The notes beneath the pieces were generated by a model. It was not told the DNA's origin, ran no database searches, and worked only from the letters and a program-made list of their open reading frames with translations. This document shows, in pieces, positions 1 to 5,473 of a stretch of DNA of 10,157 bases; within the stretch, counting starts at the first letter, position 1, and every line of letters starts with the position of its first letter. This DNA comes from Halomonas sp. GTDB lineage: Bacteria; Pseudomonadota; Gammaproteobacteria; Pseudomonadales; Halomonadaceae. The translations under genes were made by a program, and so were the position numbers. The DNA is taken from assembly GCA_007129225.1 (NCBI GenBank), contig SKVX01000206.1:1-10157 (forward strand), in the 5' to 3' direction.

Positions 1-2
1 CG

Positions 3-140
3 TTTGCGGCCGATGTCGAAGCGATGTTCGAGGCGGATTTTGCTCGCTCCCGTCGAATGGAGCTCGAGGAGATCGAGAATCAGCCGCTATGGCATCGCGT
101 GGCTGCCCGGGGGGCTTACCTGTTTGCTCCCGTTCTCTAG
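3..140 (+). CDS. Cardiolipin synthase (phospholipase D family), C-terminal fragment
   Basis: The window opens inside a gene whose last 45 codons are read in frame from base 3 to the TAG at 138-140. The visible protein has the segment FEADFARSRRMELEEI, then a W-x-R-x-x-x-R pattern (WHRVAARGAYLF), and ends in APVL. Cardiolipin synthases of the phospholipase D superfamily end this way: after the second HKD motif comes an F-x-x-D-x-x-x-S helix, a W/Y-x-R-x-x-x-R helix and a terminal SPVL or APVL. Family members join two phosphatidylglycerol molecules (or phosphatidylglycerol and phosphatidylethanolamine) into cardiolipin at the inner membrane. The HKD catalytic motifs would lie upstream of the window and cannot be checked, so the call rests on the C-terminal pattern alone. 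No terminator-like hairpin follows the stop, so transcription could run on into the leader ORF and L,D-transpeptidase gene. Confidence 0.65.
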   Translation, partial: FAADVEAMFEADFARSRRMELEEIENQPLWHRVAARGAYLFAPVL

Positions 141-203
141 ATCTTTCCCAGACAATCGAAGCCAGGTCGATGATGTGTGTCAGGTATATCGCTGTAGAAG
201 TGT

Positions 204-210
204 AAGGAGG
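204..210 (+). promoter_or_regulatory. Strong ribosome binding site of the leader ORF
   Basis: AAGGAGG, a near-perfect Shine-Dalgarno sequence, lies 5 nt before the ATG at 216 and 8 nt before a second, in-frame ATG at 219. It is much stronger than the AGAGG (270-274) that precedes the L,D-transpeptidase start, and it is the main reason to take the short ORF after it seriously. Confidence 0.75.
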
Positions 211-215
211 TCGAT

Positions 216-287
216 ATGATGACGACTAACGTTTCAATGACCTTCCACCCTTGTGGTGAAGGTTGCGAAAGAGGCAACGAAGAATGA
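216..287 (+). CDS. 23-aa leader ORF coupled to the L,D-transpeptidase gene
   Basis: This short frame encodes MMTTNVSMTFHPCGEGCERG followed by NEE and a TGA at 285-287. It has a strong AAGGAGG site and two adjacent ATG codons (216 and 219; 219 has the better spacing). Its stop overlaps the next gene's ATG in the arrangement ATGA (284-287), the classic geometry of translational coupling by re-initiation. A small hairpin (CCTTC/GAAGG plus ACC/GGT, 241-262, with one bulged C and a 5-base loop) lies inside the frame and would be melted by translating ribosomes. There is no signal peptide or membrane segment; the only notable residues are two Cys in CGEGC. I recognise no family. It may be a regulatory leader whose translation sets the rate of initiation at the downstream gene, or a real microprotein. 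That it is translated is likely from the site strength; its role is inference. Confidence 0.5.
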   Translation: MMTTNVSMTFHPCGEGCERGNEE

Positions 288-1372
288 GACACAATGGCAG
301 CAATAGCGCATGGCCATCGCCATTTCGCCCCCGTGCAGCGGTATGGGCTACTCTACTGAGCCTGGTGTTCACTGGTGCCATGCTGATGTCGGCCGCTGCG
401 CTGGCCGACGAGTCCGACGAGCCCGACGAGGAAGCGGCTTCCGAATGGCCCAGGGGGCACTATCCGTTGCCGGAGGCAGGCGACGTCATCGGCGAGAACT
501 ATACCGTCGAGGCTCGGGACGAGGAGACGCTGCTCGATATCGCTCGTGACCACAACGTGGGTTACGAGGAGATCCGCCTGGCCAACCCCGAGGTGAGTGT
601 ATGGCTACCCGGCGAAGGCACTGAAGTGGTCATTCCCGGGCGGCACATCCTGCCCGCCGTGGCCCGGGAAGGCATCGTGATCAACATTGCCGAGCTTCGG
701 CTCTACTACTATCCTCCGGTCTCCGAGGGTGAGACCCCTCGGGTCGAGACCTACCCGATAGGCATTGGGCGCGAAGGGTATGACACCCCGCTGGGCAAGA
801 CCAAGACCACCATGCGGCTGAAGGACCCGGCCTGGTATCCGCCACGCTCCATGCGTGAAGAGGCGGCCGAAAGGGGCGACCCGGCTCCCGCCGTGGTGCC
901 GCCGGGTCCGGACAACCCCCTGGGCCGTCACGCCATCCTGCTGGACATCCCAGGCTACCTCATCCATGGGACCAATGATCCGGATGGAATCGGCATGCGT
1001 GCCAGCCGTGGCTGTATCCGCATGTTCCCCGAAGATATCGAGTCTATCTTCAACCGTGTACCCGTGGGTATGCAGGTCAATATCATCAACCAGCCGATCA
1101 AGGCCGGCTGGGATGGCGATATGCCCTATGTGCAGGTCTTCGAGACTCTCGAGGACCAGGAGTACGGTATGGCGGCACTGATGGAGACCCTGTCGTTGCT
1201 GGAGCGCAACAGCGACGAGGTCTCTGTGCCGTTGAACTACGAGAAGCTGCGCCACCTGCTGGAGAACCCCAATGGCGCGGTCGTCGCACTGGAGCAGGCG
1301 CCGGAGCCTGAACCGGCGCCTGAATCGGAACCTGAAGCGGCAGGGCTGTATGACGAGCTCGCTACCCTATAG
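284..1372 (+). CDS. Periplasmic LysM-containing L,D-transpeptidase (YkuD/ErfK family)
   Basis: The 362-aa product is an exported peptidoglycan-modifying enzyme. Enzymes with this domain cross-link peptide stems (3-3 bonds) or attach lipoprotein to peptidoglycan in the periplasm, through a cysteine acyl-enzyme. Residues 1-41 form a signal peptide with a basic stretch, a hydrophobic core and an ALA cleavage site before an acidic DESDEPDEE segment. A LysM-like peptidoglycan-binding module covers about 72-118. The YkuD catalytic domain covers about 127-275, with the signature HGTND (from 228) and SRGCIRM (241-247), the catalytic Cys being residue 244. The tail (about 345-355) is a Pro/Glu-rich PEPEPAPE stretch, perhaps a flexible wall spacer. 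I chose ATG 284 because AGAGG sits 9 nt upstream; an in-frame TTG at 263 has no comparable site. The start overlaps the leader ORF stop, and a strong terminator follows 34 nt after the TAG. Which reaction this member performs (Ldt or Braun-lipoprotein anchoring) cannot be told from sequence. Confidence 0.93.
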   Translation: MRHNGSNSAWPSPFRPRAAVWATLLSLVFTGAMLMSAAALADESDEPDEEAASEWPRGHYPLPEAGDVIGENYTVEARDEETLLDIARDHNVGYEEIRLANPEVSVWLPGEGTEVVIPGRHILPAVAREGIVINIAELRLYYYPPVSEGETPRVETYPIGIGREGYDTPLGKTKTTMRLKDPAWYPPRSMREEAAERGDPAPAVVPPGPDNPLGRHAILLDIPGYLIHGTNDPDGIGMRASRGCIRMFPEDIESIFNRVPVGMQVNIINQPIKAGWDGDMPYVQVFETLEDQEYGMAALMETLSLLERNSDEVSVPLNYEKLRHLLENPNGAVVALEQAPEPEPAPESEPEAAGLYDELATL

Positions 1373-1406
1373 ATGCCAGGGCGTGTAAGGCATGACCAGT
1401 AAGAGT

Positions 1407-1430
1407 ACGGGCGCCCAAGGCGCCCGTTTT
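1407..1430 (+). terminator. Intrinsic terminator of the L,D-transpeptidase gene
   Basis: A perfect 9-bp stem (ACGGGCGCC, 1407-1415, with GGCGCCCGT, 1419-1427) closes a three-base CAA loop and runs into TTTT. It lies 34 nt after the TAG of the L,D-transpeptidase gene and has the expected orientation for plus-strand termination. On the minus strand it lacks an equally good T tract. Confidence 0.85.
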
Positions 1431-1449
1431 ATATTACGCATTGGCTAGG

Positions 1450-1483
1450 AGCCTGTCGGACGATCGGTCAAATCCGGCAGGCT
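1450..1483. repeat. Imperfect inverted repeat between convergent genes
   Basis: AGCCTGTCGGA (1450-1460) can pair with TCCGGCAGGCT (1473-1483) over 11 bp with one G-T wobble, around a 12-base spacer. It sits immediately after the cytochrome stop (minus strand, 1485). There is no T tract on either side, so it is not a standard intrinsic terminator. It could protect the 3' end of the cytochrome mRNA or be a REP-like intergenic palindrome; only one copy occurs in this window. Confidence 0.45.
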
Positions 1484-1484
1484 T

Positions 1485-2279
1485 CTAGTGCTGGTGGTCG
1501 CCGGACTGGCCATCCGCCAGGGTATGGCGGATATAGAGCACCACGGACCAGATGTCGTCTTCGTCCAGCTTGCCCTTGAAGCGGGGCATGGCGCTGTTGC
1601 TGTTGCCTTCCTTTATCTGCCAGGCGTATTCACCGGCCGCATGAGCGGCGCCATGCAGGGCCAGGTTGGTCGGGCTAGGGTCGTAATAGGCGGCGGCGGG
1701 TGCCAGGCCATTTCCTTCCCCGCTCGGTCCATGACAGGCCGAGCAATAGCGCTGATAGACCTGCATCCCCTGGGCCAGGGTCTCGGCATCGGGCTCCAGC
1801 GGGCTTTCGCGCTCAGCCCACTCCTGCGGTGCCTTCCAGCCATGACCTCCATCCCCATGGGCATGATCATCTGCACCGTGGCCATCGTCGCCGTGAGCAG
1901 CATGGTCATCACCGCCATGGGCGAGGTCATCGTCGCTGTGAGCGGCATGGTCATCGTTGCCGTGTGTGGCATGGTCGTCGCTGCCATGGGCATGGTCATC
2001 GTCGCCGTGTGTGGCATGGTCGTCGCTGCCATGGGCGTGGCCATCGTCACCGTGTGTGGCATGGTCGTCGCTGCCATGGGCGTGGCCATCGTCGCCGTTT
2101 GCGGCATGCGCGTGGGTTTCGGACGAGCTGTGCGCGTGGCTCTCATCGGCATGGCCGGGACTGGCCAGGGCTAGGGCGAGTGTCAGGCCGCCAGCAAGCA
2201 TGATGGCGAAACGAAGCAGTCGGCCGGGAACCTGAGTGGCCACCTGAGTGGCGGAGTGGTATCGATTAGGGGTAGTCAT
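1485..2279 (-). CDS. Exported c-type cytochrome with histidine-rich tandem repeat
   Basis: This 264-aa protein has three parts. Residues 1-44 are a signal peptide (hydrophobic core about 21-40, GHA cleavage). Residues 45-148 are a low-complexity region of His, Asp, Gly and Ala with about 25 histidines, built from a 15-residue unit of the type GDDGHAHGSDDHATH. Residues about 160-258 are a class I cytochrome c domain: the heme-binding CSACH (179-183), a loop with NGLAPAAAYYDPSPTNL, and a distal Met in SAMPRF (Met231), then a C-terminal helix. The cytochrome should carry one covalent heme with His/Met ligation and pass electrons in the periplasm; its partner is unknown. The His array looks like a metal buffer (copper, zinc or nickel are usual ligands of such arrays), which is inference. 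The ATG at 2279 has AGGAG 6 nt upstream. It is the last of three same-strand genes that all look metal-related, and its ribosome binding site falls in an RNA stem described separately. Confidence 0.9.
   Translation of the reverse strand: MTTPNRYHSATQVATQVPGRLLRFAIMLAGGLTLALALASPGHADESHAHSSSETHAHAANGDDGHAHGSDDHATHGDDGHAHGSDDHATHGDDDHAHGSDDHATHGNDDHAAHSDDDLAHGGDDHAAHGDDGHGADDHAHGDGGHGWKAPQEWAERESPLEPDAETLAQGMQVYQRYCSACHGPSGEGNGLAPAAAYYDPSPTNLALHGAAHAAGEYAWQIKEGNSNSAMPRFKGKLDEDDIWSVVLYIRHTLADGQSGDHQH
1936..2115 (-). repeat. 45-bp in-frame tandem repeats encoding the His array
   Basis: Four adjacent 45-base units start at 1936, 1981, 2026 and 2071. Units 2 and 3 differ at 3 of 45 bases, and unit 1 differs from unit 2 at about 5. 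The last unit decays in its final 15 bases, and further degenerate copies run down to about 1850. Each unit encodes 15 residues, so copy-number change would lengthen or shorten the array without shifting the frame. Confidence 0.85.
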
Positions 2280-2285
2280 GGGTTG

Positions 2286-2349
2286 CTCCTGAATACGGTC
2301 AAGCGGAACACGACGCGCGGATCGCGTCGTTTCGGTAACGGTATTCAGG
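2286..2349 (-). promoter_or_regulatory. RNA stem sequestering the cytochrome ribosome binding site
   Basis: In the minus-strand transcript, CCTGAATAC (2349-2341) pairs perfectly with GTATTCAGG (2296-2288). The last four bases, CAGG, begin the Shine-Dalgarno CAGGAG (2291-2286) of the cytochrome gene. Within this outer stem sits a second perfect 8-bp hairpin, ACGACGCG (2330-2323) with CGCGTCGT (2317-2310), extendable by GAA/UUC with one bulged G. The left arm of the outer stem contains the TGA stop of the upstream gene (2347-2345), so a ribosome reaching that stop would open the stem. This is the arrangement expected for translational coupling at a distance. The pairing is directly visible; its regulatory effect is inferred. 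Confidence 0.6.
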
Positions 2350-2671
2350 CGAATCTAGGGGGGCGTTTGAGCAGATAAGCGGGCGATGGGGGAGAGTGCC
2401 CCGGCATAAACAGCGGCTGCTGCGTCATGGCACAGGCGGGAATAACGGCATGGCCGGCGGTGCCCGTCATGCAGTGGCTGTTGCCGATGCAGTCCGTGGC
2501 GCAGTCCGCCATGTCCGAGTGGGTGTCCTGTGGGCAGTCCTCATGGCTACTCTCCTGGCTCGCATGATGCGTGGCATCGAAGATGGCATCGAGTCCGGCC
2601 GCGGCAACGCCTCCCGCCGAGAGGGCGAGAACGAGGCAGAGATAGGCGAGTCGGACCATGAATCGACGCAT
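2345..2671 (-). CDS. Small exported Cys/His/Met-rich protein, putative metal binder
   Basis: The 108-aa product starts with a signal peptide (MRRFMVRLAYLCLVLALSAG, cleavage near VAAA at about residue 25). The rest is short and rich in soft metal ligands: His 35, 36, 43, 51, 66, 74 and 92, Cys 46, 57, 61, 67 and 80, and several Met. It ends in a Pro/Arg tail (LKRPPRFA). I chose the ATG at 2671 because GAGGTT lies 9 nt upstream and the signal peptide then begins at once; in-frame ATGs at 2719 and 2743 lack a good site. Its size, export and ligand content resemble the loosely defined CopL/CzcI/DUF2946-type small periplasmic proteins linked to copper or zinc-cobalt-cadmium resistance operons, but no signature allows a firm family call. 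It lies between a YtkA/FixH-like gene and the His-rich cytochrome, on the same strand, which fits metal handling in the periplasm. Confidence 0.6.
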   Translation of the reverse strand: MRRFMVRLAYLCLVLALSAGGVAAAGLDAIFDATHHASQESSHEDCPQDTHSDMADCATDCIGNSHCMTGTAGHAVIPACAMTQQPLFMPGHSPPSPAYLLKRPPRFA

Positions 2672-2772
2672 GCGGAGCGGAACCTCGAAAACGTCAGGCA
2701 ATTGAACACTTCCGATCATCGCCGCAATGCCGTGACCAGGCAATCGCCAGGTAGCCTTGGCAGGGCCTGATC

Positions 2773-2804
2773 GACCGATTCCTGATCTCAGTCAGGAATC
2801 GGTC
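2773..2804. repeat. Perfect 13-bp inverted repeat in the intergenic region
   Basis: GACCGATTCCTGA (2773-2785) and TCAGGAATCGGTC (2792-2804) form a perfect 13-bp dyad with a six-base spacer. It lies between the YtkA/FixH-like gene and the Cys/His-rich gene, both on the minus strand. There is no T tract in either direction. A second, weaker dyad (GGTCA at 2801-2805 with TGACC at 2819-2823, around the palindrome GTCATGAC) shares GGTC with it, so the two stems exclude each other in RNA. It may be an operator for the downstream metal gene, a processing site or a non-canonical terminator. Confidence 0.6.
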
Positions 2805-2907
2805 AACGGTCATGACGCTGACCACCGAGGGGTTGGTTGATGATGCGCCGGGAGTGAAGGCGAATAGCAATCCGAGGGCAAGGCGAGGCGCATGGCCTCG
2901 CTCCGGC

Positions 2908-3396
2908 TTATCCCCGGGTATCGAACGACAGCACGCCGTCCACATCGGAAAAGGTCATGCGCATCTGCCAGGCGCCGGGCATGGGCAGGGTTGACCTGAC
3001 CGCAAAGCTGTCTGGTCCGGTTTGCCGAGCGGTCACCGTCATCTCCATGTCATGACCGGGCATGGTGAATACGATGGGAACCTGCATGGCTTGCCTGGGA
3101 GGGCTGCCATCCGGGCCCCGCAGCCGGAAGGAGAGTCGCGCCTCCCTGTCGGCATCGATTGCCAGGCTGCCCGAAACGGCCCACTGGTGCACGGTGCCGG
3201 AAAAATGTACTCCGCCCTGTTCGGTACCGGGCTCTGCCGGCACATGGCCATCGACCTGAAGGGTGGTTTCATTGCCCGCCATGAAGGGCATGGCGAACAA
3301 AACGGCGAGCACCAGCAGGATAGGGATACCCAGTGCCAGCGCGATAAGACGGGACGAGCGAGCCGCTGGATCGGGGGCGGTGCGAGAACCGGTCAT
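2908..3396 (-). CDS. Membrane-anchored YtkA/FixH-like protein
   Basis: The 162-aa product has one N-terminal membrane segment (about 16-39, LIALALGIPILLVLAVLF) acting as a signal anchor, and a soluble periplasmic domain of about 120 residues predicted to be beta-rich. Two motifs suggest the YtkA-like/FixH fold: TMPGHDMEM (111-119) and LPMPGAWQMRM (137-147), which match the Met-Pro-Gly and M-x-G-x-W-x-(L/M)-x-(V/M) patterns of that group. FixH-type proteins are linked to copper handling and cbb3 oxidase assembly, and free-standing YtkA-like domains often occur beside copper genes. Met and His in the first motif could bind metal. I chose ATG 3396, which has GGAG 9 nt upstream; a TTG at 3426 would add ten residues with no better site. 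It heads the visible part of the cluster that continues with the Cys/His-rich protein and His-rich cytochrome. The exact family is moderately certain; the metal is unknown. Confidence 0.65.
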   Translation of the reverse strand: MTGSRTAPDPAARSSRLIALALGIPILLVLAVLFAMPFMAGNETTLQVDGHVPAEPGTEQGGVHFSGTVHQWAVSGSLAIDADREARLSFRLRGPDGSPPRQAMQVPIVFTMPGHDMEMTVTARQTGPDSFAVRSTLPMPGAWQMRMTFSDVDGVLSFDTRG

Positions 3397-3418
3397 CGGT
3401 GGGCGCTCCAGAGTGAGG

Positions 3419-3523
3419 TTAGACAAGCGTCAGGCTGACGGACCGGTTCATCATGCCATGTTGCCGCCGGCCTGGGGCAGGAGTCGCCACTCTCATGATG
3501 TCAGTCAAACTCTTGCCGGTCAT
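3419..3523 (-). CDS. Possible 34-aa small ORF upstream of the YtkA/FixH-like gene
   Basis: An ATG at 3523 follows a G-rich AGGGGG (4-nt spacing) and opens a frame of 34 codons ending with TAA at 3421-3419. The peptide begins MTGKSLTDIMRVATPAPG and ends NRSVSLTLV. The frame stays open upstream for about 30 more codons, so an alternative TTG start is possible. The stop is 22 nt before the ATG of the next gene, fitting an operon leader. There is no signal peptide, and no family is recognised. The G-run could be chance in a GC-rich genome, so this is a candidate only. Confidence 0.22.
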   Translation of the reverse strand: MTGKSLTDIMRVATPAPGRRQHGMMNRSVSLTLV

Positions 3524-3534
3524 GCCGCCCCCTA

Positions 3535-3559
3535 GTACTGCAAGAAACTCGTACTGCAA
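3535..3559. repeat. Short direct repeats GTACTGCAA
   Basis: GTACTGCAA occurs at 3535-3543 and again at 3551-3559, 16 bases apart start to start. They lie in the 233-base space between the desaturase stop (3630) and the YtkA/FixH-like start (3396). The spacing is not an exact helical turn multiple, so a binding-site pair is only one possibility. No promoter hexamers are convincing in this space. Confidence 0.3.
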
Positions 3560-3629
3560 ACAAGGAGCAGGACCTCTTGAAGCAGAGCAGCCGGAACTCT
3601 CATCCGAGGCAGTGCCATTTTCCCGTCAG

Positions 3630-4667
3630 TCAGCGAGCCCGGCTGGTGGTCGCCGTGCGCTCCTCGGCAAAGGAGACCAGTCGACGCTTCTCCTCGTCCC
3701 ACAGCACGAGTGGCACCGATGCGAGGCTTTGCGACAGGGTGAGGCGGCCGATATGGCGGAGTTGGGGATGGTCGCGCAGCACTTCGGGCAGCCGGTAGGA
3801 GGGGATGCGGCTGCAGAGATGATGGACATGGTGGATCCCGATATTGGCGGTGAGCCAGCGCAGGGGACCCGGCAGGTCATAGTGGGAGCTGCCGTGCAGT
3901 GCCGTCTCGTGGAACGTCCAGTCGTCTTCGTGTTCCCACAGGGTCTCCTCGAACTGGTGCTGGACATAGAACAGCCAGACACCGATCGAGGAGGCGAGAA
4001 GCGTAATGGGCAGTTGCACGAGCAGAAAGGGGATCACGCCGACCAGCCAGATCATGGCGGTGACTAGCAGCGCGATCGCCGCGTTGGTGCTCATGGTGCT
4101 CAGCCAGGGCATCCAGCCCGCACGCATGAATCCCACCGGCAGCCGATGGTCCAGAAGGAACAGGTACGTCGGGCCGAGACCGAACAGCACCAGCGGGTGC
4201 CGGTACAAGCGATAGCGGAGCCTCTGCCTTAGCGGCAAGCCCTGAAACTCGCGTACGGTCAGGGTATCGATGCCACCGATACGCGGGCGATCGAGATTGC
4301 CGGAGCTGGCATGATGGAGGGCGTGGCTGTGCCGCCACAGATCGTAGGGCGTCAGGGTCAAGACGCCGATGGCTCTGCCGACCCAGTCATTGGCAGCGCG
4401 AGACGGGAAAAATGACCCGTGGCTGCAGTCGTGCTGGATCATGAACAGGCGCACGAGAAAGCCCGCGGCAGGCACGGCGAACAACAGGCCGAGCCAGTAG
4501 CCGGCACTGAGGGTGGCCCACATCAGTATCCAGAAGGCGGCGAAGGGGATCGCCGTAGCCATCAATTCCAGCACGCTGCGCGCCAGGCGCGGCGTGCGGT
4601 AGTCACCCAGGGTGCGCTTTAAAGCCCGTGGCTCGGCGGTGATGTCGATAGTCGTTAGGGGTTCCAT
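3630..4667 (-). CDS. Membrane fatty acid desaturase (omega-6/delta-12-like)
   Basis: The 345-aa product belongs to the membrane-bound di-iron fatty acid desaturase family, which inserts a cis double bond into membrane-lipid acyl chains using O2 and electrons from ferredoxin or a similar donor. All three histidine boxes are present: HDCSH (79-83), HSHALHH (113-119) and GIHHVHH (277-283). Hydrophobic segments lie at about 32-52, 56-75, 157-173, 193-214 and 216-235, giving the usual topology with the boxes on the cytoplasmic face. Length is typical for bacterial DesA-like enzymes. The start is not certain: ATG 4667 has no clear ribosome site, while a GTG at 4691 is preceded by a G-rich ACGGGG; I keep 4667 because the family normally begins near this residue. 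It lies 122 nt after the response regulator gene on the same strand with no visible terminator between, so read-through or control by that regulator is possible. Regiospecificity cannot be read from sequence. Confidence 0.9.
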   Translation of the reverse strand: MEPLTTIDITAEPRALKRTLGDYRTPRLARSVLELMATAIPFAAFWILMWATLSAGYWLGLLFAVPAAGFLVRLFMIQHDCSHGSFFPSRAANDWVGRAIGVLTLTPYDLWRHSHALHHASSGNLDRPRIGGIDTLTVREFQGLPLRQRLRYRLYRHPLVLFGLGPTYLFLLDHRLPVGFMRAGWMPWLSTMSTNAAIALLVTAMIWLVGVIPFLLVQLPITLLASSIGVWLFYVQHQFEETLWEHEDDWTFHETALHGSSHYDLPGPLRWLTANIGIHHVHHLCSRIPSYRLPEVLRDHPQLRHIGRLTLSQSLASVPLVLWDEEKRRLVSFAEERTATTSRAR

Positions 4668-4725
4668 GAGTTGTAGGTTGGCGTCCGTCACGCACCCCGT
4701 CTGTACGGTACCGCACGCATATCGA

Positions 4726-4735
4726 GACGATCGTC
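4726..4735. promoter_or_regulatory. Palindrome upstream of the desaturase, possible operator
   Basis: GACGATCGTC is a perfect 10-bp palindrome, 58 nt upstream of the desaturase ATG and 54 nt after the response regulator stop. The 122-nt space also holds CGGTACCG (4705-4712 region). Either could bind a dimeric regulator, but short GC-rich palindromes arise often by chance. Confidence 0.2.
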
Positions 4736-4789
4736 GGCGCGGCCTGGCCTGTGCTGCCGGCGTCACGTCGCGCGCCTGAGGCGACCTGT

Positions 4790-5452
4790 CTACTGCTGCC
4801 GTGGTTCCGTCGGCAGCGCCTCCACCAGGCCCAGTGCCACGCAGAGCCTCACCAGCTCCGCCAGGTTGTGCGCCCCCAGCGCCTTCATGGCCCGCAGCCG
4901 GTAGACCTCCACTGTCTTGGCACTGATGTCGAGGTGTTCGGCGATCTCGCGGCTGGTCATGCCCTCGGCGACGTGTACCAGTATCTGCCGCTCCTTGGGG
5001 CGGAGGGAGGCGTAGCGGGCCTGGACGGTCTCGAGCCTGGCCCTGGTCTGGCGCAGGCGCTGGTGCTCGGCCATGGCCTGCTGCACGGCATCGATCAACT
5101 GCTGATGGTTGAATGGCTTCTCGATGAAGTCCAGGGCCCCCGCCTTGAGGGCCGTCACCGCCATGGGCACGTCACCGTGTCCGGTCATGAAGATGATCGG
5201 CGCGATGTCGCCGCGCTCGTTCAGGCGCTGCTGGACCTGCAGGCCGCTGAGGCCGGGCATGCGCACATCGAGCAGTATGGCCGAGTAGCTGTCGGGTTCG
5301 GCGGCCAGGAAGGCATCGCCGTCGGCAAAGGCGTGGGTAGCCAGGCCCACGGAGTCCAACAGCCAGGCCAGCGAGTCGCGCAGGGCCTCGTCATCGTCGA
5401 CCACGGCGATGCGGGGCACAGCGTGGTCTGAAGGGGCCGAAGGGGTGGTCAC
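4790..5452 (-). CDS. FixJ-family response regulator (receiver plus LuxR-type HTH)
   Basis: The 220-aa product is a two-component transcription factor. An N-terminal receiver domain (about 13-128) has the acidic pocket VVDDD (Asp 19-21), the phospho-acceptor Asp62 in LLDVRMPGLSG, Thr90 in FMTGHGDV and Lys112 in EKPF. After a linker helix, a LuxR-type helix-turn-helix covers about 148-208 (LRPKERQIL, SREIAEHLDISAKTVEVYR). The order and the MTGHGDV and SAKTVEVYR motifs are typical of the FixJ/TodT/TtrR group. The start is GTG 5452, with AGGAG 8 nt upstream. The gene follows the sensor kinase by 21 nt and surely forms its partner. Phosphorylation of Asp62 by the kinase should promote DNA binding; targets are unknown, with the adjacent desaturase and its own operon as obvious candidates. 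Confidence 0.93.
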   Translation of the reverse strand: MTTPSAPSDHAVPRIAVVDDDEALRDSLAWLLDSVGLATHAFADGDAFLAAEPDSYSAILLDVRMPGLSGLQVQQRLNERGDIAPIIFMTGHGDVPMAVTALKAGALDFIEKPFNHQQLIDAVQQAMAEHQRLRQTRARLETVQARYASLRPKERQILVHVAEGMTSREIAEHLDISAKTVEVYRLRAMKALGAHNLAELVRLCVALGLVEALPTEPRQQ

Positions 5453-5473
5453 ACGTCTCTCCTGGGCGAGCGT

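Noticed and set aside
185..190. TATATC as a -10 element before the leader ORF
   Set aside because: There is no acceptable -35 hexamer 16-19 bases upstream, so a promoter here cannot be supported.
605..1255. A 216-codon open frame on the minus strand
   Set aside because: It is antisense to the L,D-transpeptidase gene, which has a signal peptide, LysM and catalytic motif; the antisense frame has none.
1450..1483. Intrinsic terminator for the cytochrome gene
   Set aside because: The stem is good but there is no T tract on the minus-strand side, so it is listed only as an inverted repeat.
1488..2203. Plus-strand frames rich in Val, Met and Ala over the cytochrome gene
   Set aside because: They are translations of the His-repeat in the wrong strand; the apparent repeats come from the 45-bp units.
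2810..2893. A 27-codon minus-strand ORF 14 nt after the YtkA/FixH-like stop, preceded by GGAG
   Set aside because: Composition (Pro, Ser, His) is unlike its neighbours, there is no family signal, and the four-base site could be chance.
2694..2945. An 83-codon minus-strand frame with a hydrophobic stretch (LALGLLFAFTPGA)
   Set aside because: Its ATG lies inside the YtkA/FixH-like gene without a ribosome site, and the frame runs through the perfect inverted repeat. It may be a chance frame or a remnant; not supported as a gene.
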